Assembly: GCF_003265705.1 (NCBI RefSeq)
Contig: NW_020312827.1
Location: forward strand, 18,076,527 to 18,140,526
Direction: 5' to 3'
DNA length: 64,000 bases
From: Callorhinus ursinus
Lineage: Eukaryota > Chordata > Mammalia > Carnivora > Otariidae
Below are positions 1 to 12,060 of this stretch, in pieces; position 1 is the stretch's first letter; the number at the start of each line of letters is the position of its first letter. Made by a program: the position numbers and the translations under genes. Below the pieces are notes generated by a model. That model did not search any database. It was not told the origin of the DNA and saw only the letters and a program-made list of their open reading frames with translations.

Positions 1-587
1 ATGGAGAATAAAGATGCTGAGAAAAAGAGAGATAAACAACTATTGGATCATGAGAGCAGAATTTGAGAGATTGTGATACCATAAGACAAAACAATATTAG
101 AGTAATTGGGATCCCGGAAGAAGAAGAAAGAGAGAGGGGGCAGAAGGTATATTGGAGCAAATTATAGCAGAGAACTTCCTTAATTTGGGGAAAGAAACAG
201 GCATCAAAATCCAGGAGGCACAGAGAACCCCCCTCAAAATCAATAAAAATAAGTCAACACGCCGGCACCTAATAGTAAAACTCACAAGTCTCAGAGACAA
301 AGAGAAAATCCTGAAAGCAGCTCAAGATAACAGGTCTGTAACCTACAGTGGTAGAAACATTAGATTGGCAACAGACCTATCCACAGAGACCTGACAGGCC
401 AGAAAGGACTGGCATGATATATTCAGAGTACTAAATGAGAAAAAATATGTAGCCAAGAACACTATACCCAGCTAGGCTGTCATTGAAAATGGAAGGAGAG
501 ACCAAAAGCTTCCAGGACAAACAAAAACTAAAGGAATTTGCAAACACGAAACCAGCCCTACAAGAAATATTGAAAGGGGTCCTCTAA
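1..587 (+). pseudogene. L1 ORF1 C-terminal part, disrupted
   Basis: ORF1 of L1 encodes an RNA-binding chaperone that coats L1 RNA. The open stretch 152-394 ends with a peptide containing RRHLIVKL and ILKAAQDN, matching the RNA-recognition and C-terminal domain of L1 ORF1p. The TGA at 392-394 stands where L1 proteins usually have Trp. Downstream the same frame continues as QARKDWHDIFRVLNEK, so the stop is premature. A run of six A at 440-445 then appears to shift the frame, and the likely original stop is the TAA at 585-587. The N-terminal coiled coil lies mostly outside the window. The product cannot be functional as it stands. Confidence 0.
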
Positions 588-673
588 GCAAAGAGAGAGC
601 CTAGAAGTAACATAGACCAGAAAGGAACAGAGACAATATACAGTAGCAGTCAGGTCACCTTACAGGCAATACA

Positions 674-3600
674 ATGGCACTAAATTCATATCTTTCAATA
701 GTTACCCTGAATGTAAATGGGCTAAGTGCCACAATCAAAAGACACAAGCTATCAGATTGGTTAAAAAAAACAAGACCCATCGACATCCTTTCTACAAGAG
801 ACTCAATTTAGACCAAAAGACACCTCCAGATTTAAAGTGAGGGGGTGGAAAACCATTTACCATGCTAATGGACACCAAAAAAAAGCTGGGGTGGCCATCC
901 TTATATCAGTCAAATTAGATTTTAAACCAAAAACTATAATAAGATATGAGGAAGGACACTATATCATACTTCCAACAAGAAGATCTAACAATTTTAAATA
1001 TCTATGCCCCTACATGGAAGCAGACAATTATATAAGTAAATTAATAACAAAATCAAAGAAACACATTGACAACAATAAAATAATAGTAAGCGACTTTAAC
1101 AAGTCCCCCTCACTGAAATGGACAATCATCGAAGCAAAAGATCAACAAGGAAATAAAGATTTTAAATGACACACTGGACCAAATGGACTTCACAGATATA
1201 TACAGAACATTCCAACCCAAAGCAACGGAATACATATTCTTCTCTAGTGCCCATGGAACATTCTCCAGAATAGATCACATCCTAGGTCACAAATCAGGTC
1301 TCAACCTGTACCAAAAGATTGGGATCATTCCCTGCATATTTTAGGACCACAGTGCTTTGAAACTAGAACTCAATCACAGGAGGAAAGTCGGAAAGAACTC
1401 AAATACATTGAGGCAAAAGAGCATCCTACTACAGAATGAATGGGTCAACTAGAAAATTAAAGAAAAATTTAAAAAATTCATGGAAACAAATGAAAATGAA
1501 AACACAACTGTTCAAAATCTTTGGGATGCAGGAAACACAGTCCTAAGAGGAAAGTATATAGAAATACAAGCCTTTCTCTGGGCGCCTGGGTGGTTCAGTT
1601 GGTTAAGCGACTGCCTTCGGCTCAGGTCATGATTCTGAAGTCCCGGGATCGAGTCCCGCATCGGGCTCCCTGCTCAGCAGGGAGTCTGCTTCTCCCTCTG
1701 ACCCTCCCCCCTCTCATGTGCTCTCTCTCTCTCTCATTCTCACTCTCTCAAAATAAATAATAAATAAATCTTTAAAAAAAAATAAAATACAAGACTTTCT
1801 CAAGAAACAAGAAAGTTCTCAAATATACAACCTAACCCTACGCATAAAGGAGCGTGAGAAGGAACAGCAAATAATGCCTAAAACGAACAAGAGAAGAGAA
1901 ATAATAAAGATCAGAGCAGAAATCAATGAAATAGAAACCAAAAGAACAGTAGAACAGATCAACGAAATTAGGAGCTGGTTCTTTGAAAGAACTAATAAGA
2001 TTGATAAGCCCCTGGCCAGACTTATCAAAAAGAAAAAGAAAGGACCCAAATAAATAAAATAATGAATGAAAGAGGAGAGATCACAACCAACACCAAAGAA
2101 ATACATACAGTTATAAGAACATATTATGAACAACTATATGCCAGCAAATTAGATAATCTTGAAGAAATGGATGCATTCCTAGAGATGTATCAACTACCAA
2201 AACTGAACCAGGAAGAAATAGAAAACCTGAACAGACCTATAACCACTAAGGAAATTGAAGCAGTAATCCAAAATTTCCCAAAAAACCAGAGCCCAGGGCC
2301 AGAAGACTTCTCCGGGGAATTCTACTAAACATTTCAAGAAGAATTAATACCTATTCTTCTGAAAATGTTCCAAAAAATAGAAATGGCGGGAAAACTTCCA
2401 AACTCATTTTATGAGGCCACCATTACCTTGATCCCAAAATCAGACAAAGACCCCATCAAAAAGGAGAATTACAGACCAATATCCCTGATGCACATGGATG
2501 CAAAAATTCTTACCAAAATCCTAGCCAATAGGATCCAACAGTATATTAAAAGGATTATTTACCATGACCAAGTGGGATTTCTTCCTGTGCTGCAAGGTTG
2601 GTTCAACATCTGCAAATCAATCAATGTGATACAATACATTAATAAAAGAATGAACAAGAAACATATGATCCTCTCAAAAGATACAGAAACAGCATTTGAC
2701 AAAATACAGCATTCTTTCTTGATTAAAACTCTTCACAGTGTAGGGATAGAGGGTACATACCTCAATATCATAAAAGCCATCTATGAAAAACACACAGCAA
2801 ATATCGTTCTCAATGGGGAAAAACTGAGAGCTCTTCCCCTAAGGTCAGGAACACGGCAGGGATGTTCACTATCACCACTGCTATTCAACATAGTACGAGA
2901 AGTCCTAGTCACAGCAATCAGACAACAAAAAGAAATAAAAGGCATCCAAATCAGCAAAGGAGAAGTCAAACCCTCACTCTCTGCAGATGATATGATACTT
3001 TATGTGGCAAATCCAAAAGACTCCACCCCAAAAGTGCTAGAACACATACAGGATTTAGTAAAGTGGCAGGATATAAAAATCAATGCACAGAAATCAGTCG
3101 CATTCCTATACACCAACAAGACAGAAGAAAGAAAAATTAAGGGGTCGATCCCATTTACAATTGCACCCCAAACCATAAGATACCTAGGAATAAATTTAAC
3201 CAAAGAGGCAAAGGATCTGTACTCAGAAAACTATAAAATACTCATGAAAGAATTGAGGAAGACACAAAGAAATGGAAAAACGTTCCATGCTATGGATTGG
3301 AAGAACAAATGTAGTGAAGATGTTAATGCTACCTAGAGCAATCTACACATTCAATGCAATCCCTATCAAAATACCATCAGATTTTTTTCAAAGAAATGGA
3401 ACAAATAATCCTAAAATTTGTGTGGAACCAGAAAAGACCCCAAATAGCCAGAGGAATGTTGAAAAACAAAAGCAAAGCTGGTAGCATCACAATTCCGGAC
3501 TTCAAGCTCTAATACAAAGCTGTCATCATCAAGATAGTATGGTACTGGCACAAAAACAGACACATAGCTCAATGCAACAGAAGAGAGAGCCCAGAAATGG

Positions 3601-4650
3601 CTCAAATCTATGGTCAACTAATTTTCAGCAAAGCAGGAAAGAATGTCCAATAGAAAAAAGACAGTCTCTTCAACAAATGGTGTTGGGAAGATTGGACAGC
3701 CACATGTAGAAGAATGAAACTGGACCATTTCCTTACACCACACACAAAAATAGACTCGAAATGGTTGAAAAACCTAAATGTGAGAGAGGAGTCCATCAAA
3801 ATCTTAAAGGAGAACACAGGCAGCAACCTCTTCGACCTCAGCTGCAGCAACTTCTTCCTAGAAACATCGCCAAATGCAAGGAAGCAAGGGCAAAAATGAA
3901 CTATTGAGACTTCTTCAAGATAAAAGGCTTTTGCACAGCAAAGGAAACAGTCCACAAAACCAAAAGACAACCGACAGAATGGGAGAAAATATTTGCAAAT
4001 GACCTATCAGATAAAGGGCTAGTATTCAAAATCTATAAAGAACTTATCAGCCTCAACACCCAAAGAACAAATAATCCAATCAAGAAATGGGCAGAAGACA
4101 TGAACAGACACTTTTCCAAAGAAGACATCCAAATGGCCAACAGACACATGAAAAAGTGCTCAACATCACCCGGCATCAGGGAAATCTAAATCAAAACCTC
4201 CATGAGATACCACCTCACACCAGTCAGAATGGCTAAAATTAACAAGTCAGGAAATCAGAGATGTTGGCAAGGATGCAGAGAAAGGAAAACCCTCCAATAC
4301 TGTTGATGGGAATGCAAGCTGGTGCAACCATCCTGGAGAACAGTATGGAGGTTCCTCAAAAAGTTGAAAATAGAGCTACCATACGATCCAGCAATTGCAC
4401 TACTGGGTATTTACCCTAAAGATACAAATGTAGGGACCCAAAGGGGTACATGCACCCTGATGTTTATAGCAGCAATGTCCACAATAGCTAAACTATGGAA
4501 AGAGCCAAGATGCCTATTGACAGATGAAGGGAGAAAGAAGATGTGCTCTATATATATACAATGGACTATTAATCAGCCATCAAAAGGAATGGAACCTTGC
4601 CATTTGCAATGACGTAGATGGAATTGGAGGGTATTATGCTGAGCGAAATA
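674..4650 (+). pseudogene. L1 ORF2 (endonuclease and reverse transcriptase), disrupted
   Basis: ORF2 encodes the nicking endonuclease and reverse transcriptase of L1. The probable start is the ATG at 674, followed by a peptide with SIVTLNVNGLSA, the typical L1 endonuclease start. Endonuclease-like sequence continues to about 1380 with several frame breaks. A SINE splits the frame at 1579-1784. The longest clean segment, 2365-3336, carries the RT core: [11 protein letters not shown] near residues 20-31, the [12 protein letters not shown] block near 163-174, and the catalytic box at 206-209, which reads SADD where L1 normally has FADD. The frame then shifts near 3290, and C-terminal sequence reappears at 4322-4612 ([15 protein letters not shown]). 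Multiple stops and frameshifts make this a clear pseudogene. Confidence 0.
1579..1784 (+). mobile_element. Carnivore tRNA-Lys SINE inside L1 ORF2
   Basis: A full-length SINE with head, TCGAGTCCCGCATCGGGCTC body, CT-rich tract and (AAATA)n/poly(A). Near-identical 17-bp TSDs flank it (1562-1578 and 1785-1801; one mismatch). It lies between two halves of one ORF2 codon run, so it is younger than the L1. It belongs to the subtype with GAGTCTGCTTCTCCCTCTGACC after the CCCTGCTC box. Confidence 0.
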
Positions 4651-4654
4651 TCAA

Positions 4655-5158
4655 TCAGAGAGAGACATGAATCATATGATCTCACTGATATGAGGAATTC
4701 TTAATCTCAGGAAACAAACGGAGGGTTGCTGAAGTGGGGGGGGGCTGGTGGGAAGACTGGGTTGGCTGGGTGATAGACATTGGGGAGGGTATATGCTATG
4801 GTGAGCACTGTGAATTGTGTAAGACTGTTGAATCACAGACCTGTACTTCTGAAACAAATAATACGTTATATGTTAAAAAAAAAGAAGAAGATAATAGGAA
4901 GGGTTAAATAAAAGGGGAGAAATCGGAGGGGGAGATGAACCATGAGAGACTATGGACTCTGAGAAACAAACTGAGGGTTCTGGAGGGGAGGGGGTGGAGG
5001 GATGGGTTAGCCTGGTGATGGGCATTAAAGCGGGCATGTATTGAATGGAGCACTGGGTGTTATATGCAAACAATGAATCATGGAACACTACATCAAAAAC
5101 TAATGATGTAATGTATGGTGATTAACATAACATAATAAAATAAAATTTAAAAATAAAA
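4655..5158 (+). repeat. L1 3' UTR containing a divergent tandem duplication
   Basis: Two related modules of about 160-190 bp lie head to tail: roughly 4711-4880 and 4963-5135. Both start with GAAACAAAC followed by GAGGGTT, contain a G-rich tract, then a GGTGATRGRCATT-like box, a GAGCACTG box, a GAATCA box and an AT-rich end. The first ends in a short poly(A) and GAAGAAG run, the second in the true A-rich 3' end. Confidence 0.
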
Positions 5159-5350
5159 GAATTTATTCAATTAAGAAGAGAACAGAATGAAATATTTAAA
5201 TTATTGAAAGAAATAAATAATCTAGAATGCTATAAGCAGTGGAAATATACTTCAAAAGTGAAGGAGATATAATTCTTACACAATTGTCAACTAATGGGAA
5301 TTCATAGCCAGCATATTTGCACTGTGAAAATGTTTAATAGAAGTGATTCA

Positions 5351-5541
5351 TGGAGGGACACCTGGGTGGCTCCTTCGGTTAAGTGTCTGCCTTCAGCTCA
5401 GGTCATGATCGCGGGTCCTGGCGTGGAGTCCTGCATCGGGGTCCCCGCTCAGTGGGGAGTCTGCTCTCCTTCTCCCTCTTATCCTCCCCCCTCCACTCGT
5501 TCTCTCTCTCTCTCAAATTAATAAATAACAATCTTATAAAA
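5351..5541 (+). mobile_element. Carnivore SINE
   Basis: Head ACACCTGGGTGGCTCCTTCGG, CT-rich body and A-rich tail. The TSD AGAAGTGATTCA is present on both sides (5339-5350 and 5542-5553). Moderately diverged. Confidence 0.
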
Positions 5542-5867
5542 AGAAGTGATTCAGGGAGAAAGAAAATTACTTAGGTTAGAAGCTCAGATCTACATAAAGA
5601 AAGGAGAGTGTTAAAAAAGGAATAAATGATGACAAAATAAAATCTTTCAGTTCTTATTTCAAATTAACTAAGCATAGCCATATCTTTAAAGTAATGTTAG
5701 TAACCATATATTGAATATTATAACAGGTTGATAAGGGAAATGAAAGACAGAAATGTCATAAGGGACAGGAGGGAATAATTGGAACTACTTTAAGTTATTT
5801 TCACTACAAATGGAACAGTATAGTGTTATATGAAGATGCATTTGAATTCATTAAAAATGCATATTGC

Positions 5868-6085
5868 TCAGGGCGCCTGGGTGGCTCAGTCGTTAAGCAT
5901 CTGCTTTTGGCTCAGGTCATGATCCCAGGGTCCTGGGTTCCATCCCCACATCGGGCTCCCTGCTCAGCGGGAAGCCTGCTCCCCCCACCCCACTCCCTCT
6001 ACTTGTGTTCCCTCTCTAGCTGTCTCTCTATCACTGCAAGATAAATAAATAAATAAATAAATAAATAAATATAAATAATCTTTTA
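5868..6085 (+). mobile_element. Carnivore SINE with a long (AAAT)n tail
   Basis: Typical head GGGCGCCTGGGTGGCTCAGTCG at 5871 and body with GGAAGCCTGCTCCCCCCACC, a different subtype from the 1579 copy. The tail is an expanded (AAAT)n run at about 6041-6070. The 15-bp TSD AAAAATGCATATTGC occurs at 5853-5867 and 6086-6100. Confidence 0.
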
Positions 6086-8181
6086 AAAAATGCATATTGC
6101 AAACTCTGATGATAACCAATAATTTTTAAAAATAATATAATAGATATGTTAAAAAACTGAGATGAATGCATAATAAACATCAGAAAAAAGAGAAAAAATA
6201 AAAATAAAAACAAATGCAATGAATAGAAAATGTTAAAAAATAGTATTAACCCAAATATATCTATAATTACTTTAAATATGAATTGTCTAAATATACCAAT
6301 TCACAGAAATGGGAAAACAGTTATATGTTGTTAACAAAAAGGTGCTTTTAAATATAAAGACTCTGTTGGGAGAAAAAGTAAAGGGATGAAGGAAGATATG
6401 ACATGCTGACTCCAATCAAAAGAATACTAGAGTAGCCAGTATTAATTTTAGACAAAGTAGACCTCAGAATAAGAAAAAGTGTCAGCTTTAAAGTTAGTTC
6501 TTTGAAAAACAAGTGGTACTCTGAAAAGAGCAATAAAATTTATAAGCCTCTAACCAAGCCAACCAGGAGAAAAAGAGAAAAGATAATACTAACAATATCA
6601 GAAATGAAAGAAGAGCCATCACTACTGATTCCTGAACATAAAACGATTGTAAAGGAATATTTTGAACAACACTATGCCCATACACACAATGACTTAGATA
6701 AGATGTACCAGTTCCTAGAAAGACAAAAACTACCAGAATTCACACACAAAGAAATATATAATTGAAATTACTTTGTATCTATTAAGGAAATTGTGTCAGT
6801 TAATAGCCCCCAAAGAAAGCACCAATCCCGGATGTTTTTACTAGTAAATTGTAGCAAATGGAACCAGAGATAATACTTCCTAACTCATTCTATGAGGGCA
6901 GGGTTACCCTAATACCCAAACCAGACAAAGATATTACAAGAAAACAAAATTACAGATCAATGTATCTTATAAATCCAAATTCAAAATCCCTTAACAAAAT
7001 ATTAGAAAAGTGAATTTGATAATGTATACAAAGTATTATACTCTATAAACAAGTGAGATATTCCAAGGACACAAGGTTGGTTCAACCTTCAAAAATCAAT
7101 CAATGTAACTCACCACATCAACAGACTAAAGAAGAAAAATCTTATGATTATATCAACTGATGCAGAAAAAGCTTTTAACAAAATCCAATACCCATTGATA
7201 ATAATAATTAAAAAAAAATCTCAGGAAACTATGCACACAAGGGAGCTTCCTCAACTTCATAATAGAATACTAAATCCAGTAATTACAGTGTAGGCAAGAT
7301 AGTCTCTCTCTAAGACTGGGAACCAGGCAGTCTTATTTCTATTCAGTATTATACCAGAAGTTCTAGATAGTACAATGAGATAGTAAAAGAAAGTAAAGAA
7401 TATATTGGTTAGAAAAGAAGAAATAAAATGGTCTCTATTCACAACAGCATGATGGTTTATGTAGAAAAATCCCAGAGTCACCAAAAACCCCCTTTACCTA
7501 ATACATCAATATAGCAATGTTGCAATATAAAAGATTTATATACAAAAGCTAATTGCTTTCTTATATACCATCAGTGACCAATTGGAATTGGGGAGTAACA
7601 TCTATAATAGTACCCAAAAAATAAATATTTATATATCTAACAAAATATGTATAAAATCTGTGTGTGGAAAACTATAAAACTCTAATGAAAGACATCAAAG
7701 AAGATCTAAGTAATGGTTATATTCTGTGTTAATAAATTGGAAGACTCAATATTTTAGAATGTCAATTCTTCCCAATTTGTTCTATAGGTTTAATATAAGT
7801 TCGATTGAAATCCCAGAAAGCTATTTTCTAGGCATTGACAAGTTGATTCTACAAATTTATATGAGAAAGCAAAAGACTAATAATGGCCAACACAGTCTTG
7901 AAGAAGAAAATTGGAGGTCACTCACTGCCTGACTTTAAGACTACTATAGAGTGACTTAATCCAGATGGTTTAGTACTGGCAAAAGAATAGACACATAGAT
8001 CAATGCAACAGGACAGAGAGCCCAGAAATAGAGCCATATAAATATAGTCAATTGATCTTGGATAACGAACCAAAGGCATTCGATGGAGAAATGATAGTCT
8101 TTGAGCAAGTGATTCTAAAACAATTTGATATCTAGATTGGGGGGGGACGAGTTTTAGATCTTACAATTAAAAAAAACTCAA

Positions 8182-8376
8182 TGGGAGCCTGGGTGGCTCA
8201 GTTGGTTAGGCGACTGCCTTCGGCTCAGGTCACGATCCTGGAGTCCCGGGATCGAGTCCCGCATCGGGCTCCCTGCTCGGCGGGGAGTCTGCTTCTCCCT
8301 CTGACCCTCTTCCTTCTCTCGTGCTCTCTATCTCTCATTCTCTCTCTCTCAAATAAATAAATAAAATCTTAAAAAA
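8182..8376 (+). mobile_element. Carnivore SINE, little diverged
   Basis: Body reads GATCGAGTCCCGCATCGGGC and GGGGAGTCTGCTTCTCCCTC, like the 1579 copy. A short TSD AAAAAACTCAA flanks it (8171-8181 and about 8377-8387). Inserted in the old L1M. Confidence 0.
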
Positions 8377-11008
8377 AAAAAACTCAAAATTGATCATAGA
8401 GCTGAACATAAATCACAAAATTTTAAACTTCTAGTAAGAAATCCTGTAAGAAAATCTATGTGACCTCGTATATGGTGATGAGTTTTTAAATAAAACAGCA
8501 AAATCATAATCCATGAAAAATAATTGGTAAGTTGAAAGTACTTATTAAATTTTTTTTAAAAATGAAAAGGCAAGCCAGAGATTGGGAGAAAACATTTACA
8601 AAACAACTATCTAATAAAAGACTCGTTTCCAAAATACACAAAGAACTCTGAAAACTCAGTAATAAACCACAACCAATTAATACACGGGCAAAAATCTCTT
8701 GACAGATACCTCAACAAGGAGATAAATAGATGGCACATTTAATCATAAGTAAAGATGCTCAAATAATTTTTATTGACAAATTGCAAATTAAAATGAGATA
8801 GTACTACATTCCTATTAGAAAGGCTAAAAATTCCAAAGTCTGATAGTACTCACCCATAGCTGGCAAGGATGTGGAACAGCAGGTTCTCTCATTCATTGCT
8901 GGTACGAATGTAAATCGTTACTTTGGAAGACAGTTTGACAGTGTCTCACAAAGCTAGACTTATTTTTACCATACAATGCAGCAATTACTCTACTTGATAT
9001 TTACCCAATATATTTGAACACTTGTGTTTACATGATAACCTGTATGTGTATGTTTATAGCAGCTTCATTCATAATCTCCCCAAACTGGAAGCAACCAATA
9101 TGTCTTTCAATAGGTGAACTGTGCATACACAAATTGTGGTACATCCATAAATTGTAATAGTATTCACTGATAAAAAGAAATGAGCTATTAAACCAAGAAG
9201 AGCCATTAAACTCATATTGTTGACTGAAATAAACTATTCTGAAAGGTTACATACTATATGATTCTAATTATATGGCCTCCTAGAAAAGGCAGAACTATAA
9301 AGAGGGTGAAAAGATCAGTGGTTAACAGGCATTTGTAGTGATGGAAGGTTAATTGAAAAGACAACACAGAGCAGATATTTATGATGGCGAAACTATTCTG
9401 TATAATACTGTAAAGGTGAATATGTTTCAAAACCCAGAGAACTTTAAAATACAAAGAGTTATTACAAATTTGAAAATGTGTGCAAAATTTTTAAAAAATT
9501 CAAGAGATCAGGGAATACCAGGATGCACTGCAAAATGTTACAAAAGAATCTAATTTAGTACAAATATATAAAACAACCTCAGCAAAGGAGGTGGGGGGAA
9601 AAGGTGTTGACCTAAGTAATTTCAGAAATGAAATGTTTCTGTAAGACTAAAGGCTAAAGAAACTGTACATGAGGACTGTACTCTAGCTCATAATTTTCCC
9701 CCATGGGGGTATGGGTTAAGAGCTCAGATACTGATATGCATGTGCACATGTATACTGGAGCTGAACAACTTAGTGAATGGATGGCAGATGGTAGAAGCCA
9801 GTGTCTCACTGCTGGAGTGAGAGTTTACAGGCAAGAAAGAGGAGAGGGCTAAAATGTTTCATGTGCTGATGGATTTGAGTTGGAAATATCAGTAAGGACT
9901 TAATATTGATATTTCTACTGATATTTAACTTAAAAGACATAGAAATATATATAGAAGTACATAGATATATATACATTGATGTACACACATGTTTTTCCTT
10001 GCTTTGTCAGCTGAGAAAGCATAGAAACAAAGGCATCCCAGTAGCAATTAGCATGCCAAGCTCCCAGATCTTAATTTGTAATATTATGCTTCAAAAATGG
10101 CTGATTTTTTTTTTTTTCCAAGGATAGGGACAGGAAACACAAGATGAACTTGGTATCTTGTAGTGCCTGAAAGTAAGGAAATGCTCAAACAAAAACCCAT
10201 GACCATGAAGGTCAACATAATCCCTGTTGATCCTACGTACCCCTGATATGAAATGAAAATGGACTTTACCTCCGTGATCTTCTTTGACAAACACATAATC
10301 CTGGTCTAATCATAAAAACCATCAGACAAACCTCAATGAGGAATATTCGACAAAATAACTGGGCAGATCTCTTCAAAACTCTCCAGGGCATCAAAAACAA
10401 GGACAGTCTGAGTAATTGTCACAACCAAGATGATGCTTAAGGGGGCAAGACGATCAAATGCAGTGAGGTATCTGGATCATATCCTGGAAGACGAAAGAGA
10501 TATTCAATAAAAACTAAGGAGATCTGAATAAAACCTGGATTTCAGTTAATAACAATGTTTCAATATTGGTTCATTAACTGTGACCATGTTAGATGGTTAT
10601 AAAAAGGGAAGCTAGGTGGGGAGCATATGAGAACTTTCTGTACTGCCTTCACAATTTTTCTGTAAATCTAAACTGTTCTAAAATAAAAATGTTATTTAAA
10701 AACAGTTGGGCACTCCTGTCTTTCTCCGCATCGCCCCACACATCAATTCTATCAGCAAGCATAGTCATGTCTGTCTCCCATGGGCTCATCCCTATTTCCA
10801 CACATACATGTCTCAGTCTACATTCACCAGATATAAGAGCTTCAAGGAAGCATTGAAGGGTTGACAGTCTATGTGTGATATTCCTGCCCAAGGATGGGAG
10901 GGTGAGGAAATAACAAAGTCTGTAAATGATGCCAGGAAACAAATCATGTAAGTAGTGCATTATGTTGTGTTACAATATTGGCCACTAAGAGTCAAAGCAA
11001 TTATTTTC

Positions 11009-11208
11009 TTTTTTTTTTTTTTAAGATTTTATTTATTTATTTGACAGAGAAAGACAGCAAGAGCAGGAACACAAGCAGGGGGAGTGGGAGAGGGAGAAGC
11101 AGGCTTCCCGCTGAGCAGGGAGCCTGATGTGGGACTCGATCCCAGGACCCTGGGATCATGACCTGAGCCGAAGGCAGACGCTTAACGACTGAGCCACCCA
11201 GGCGCCCA
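11009..11208 (-). mobile_element. Carnivore SINE, minus strand
   Basis: Poly(T), AAGATTTTATTTATTTATTT, then reverse-complement body and head ending GGCGCCC. The TSD TCAAAGCAATTATTTTC is perfect on both sides (10992-11008 and 11209-11225). Confidence 0.
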
Positions 11209-11271
11209 TCAAAGCAATTATTTTCAGTAGTGAAACCATACCTAGCTTCAGATGATGAAAGGGAGGGAAGG

Positions 11272-11478
11272 GGTCCTTGAGGGGCTCAGCCGGTTGAGTG
11301 TGCAACTGTTGACTTCAGGTCAGGTCATGGTCTCAGGGTCCTGAGATCGAGCCCCAGGTTGGGCTCTGTGCTCAGTGGGGAATCTGCTTGAGATTCTTTC
11401 CCTCTCTCCCTGTCCCTCGCCCTGCTTGTGCTCTCTCTCTCTCTCAAATAAATTAATTAATAAATCTTAAAAAAAAAG
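11272..11478 (+). mobile_element. Older carnivore SINE
   Basis: Recognisable head (GGGGCTCAGCCGGTTGAG), a GAGATCGAGCCCCAGGTTGG box, GAGATTC variant body and A-rich tail. It is more diverged than most copies and has no clear TSD. With the minus-strand copy 63 bp upstream it forms an inverted repeat. Confidence 0.
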
Positions 11479-12060
11479 GGAAGAAGGAAGCAGAGTTTTA
11501 ACTTACTAGCTTTATCTTGCCTCATATTTCCATCTTTAAGGTATTGTGTGGGAATTATCCTTTGACCACTATGGCACTACTCAAAAACACAGATCTCTTG
11601 CCACATGGAGTGACATTTCATCCCAGTCGAGGTAGAACAGTGATATAATAGGAGTGGGATACCAACCAAGAGAGAAGATGGTAGTTGAGGGAAATACAGA
11701 AGGCATATGAGTAGTGGTGTGCTAGAGCCAGTTTATAATGGCTCTCAAGAGCTGCTTCTGCGTATCTCTTCCCAGCCACATCTCAGTGATACCACACCAG
11801 TAGCTTGAATATGTCCGTAGTCAGAATATTTACAGCACAAAAATTGGTACCATCACACATCAAGGTTTGTTTGATTGATTACAGAGCCTGATTACCAGCA
11901 TACCACAGCCAGAAAGGTTTCCGTCCAAGGAAGAACCCACCCCTGATAACTCTAAGTGTCTCTACCACTCCCACTTCAGTTCAAGACGCGTGTGCCTCTT
12001 GCCTAGATTCTAGTAAGAGCTTCCTTGTATGTTCTGCTTTCTTTCTCTCTTGCTTCCTAC
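11479..12060. other. No gene; possible old repeat at 11720-11920
   Basis: No supported coding region. The part near 11720-11920 (GTGCTAGAGCCAGTTTATAATGG, then GGCTCTCAAGAGCTGC) has the feel of an old dispersed DNA-transposon fossil, but I cannot assign a family. Confidence 0.

Larger units (their letters stand above)
1..5158 (+). mobile_element. Carnivore-type LINE-1, incomplete at the window edge, dead
   Basis: This is a non-LTR retrotransposon of the L1 family. It enters the window inside ORF1 and runs through the ORF1-ORF2 gap, a broken ORF2 and a G-rich 3' UTR to an A-rich end (AATAAAATAAAATTTAAAAATAAAAG) near 5158. Homology is shown by the ORF1 C-terminal peptide, the endonuclease start, the RT core and the ORF2 C-terminal peptide, all in the normal L1 order. 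Frameshifts, stops and a SINE insertion (1579-1784) make it non-autonomous. Divergence looks modest, consistent with a carnivore-lineage L1 rather than an old mammalian one. Its 3' end abuts the ORF1-ORF2 junction of an older L1, so it probably inserted there. Its 5' end lies outside the window. Confidence 0.
5159..10696 (+). mobile_element. Old L1M-type LINE-1 (ORF1 end, ORF2 remains, 3' UTR)
   Basis: An ancient, diverged L1. 5159-5290 resembles the ORF1 C-terminal and linker region (a TTCAAAAGTGAAGGAG-like motif). 6230-6300 matches the start of ORF2 (TTACTTTAAATATGAATTG). 6502-6765 encodes an ORF2 peptide with KIILTISEMKEE and [29 protein letters not shown] motif lies near 7158-7190, and the C-terminal region runs to about 9280. 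10200-10696 matches an L1M 3' end, finishing TTTCTGTAAATCTAAACTGTTCTAAAATAAA. The stretch 9340-10200 is assigned to its 3' UTR by position only. Three SINEs interrupt it (5351, 5868 and 8182). It is dead. Confidence 0.

Noticed and set aside
10649..10960. 103-aa minus-strand frame
   Set aside because: It spans the 3' end of an L1M element and adjacent DNA; no coherent protein.
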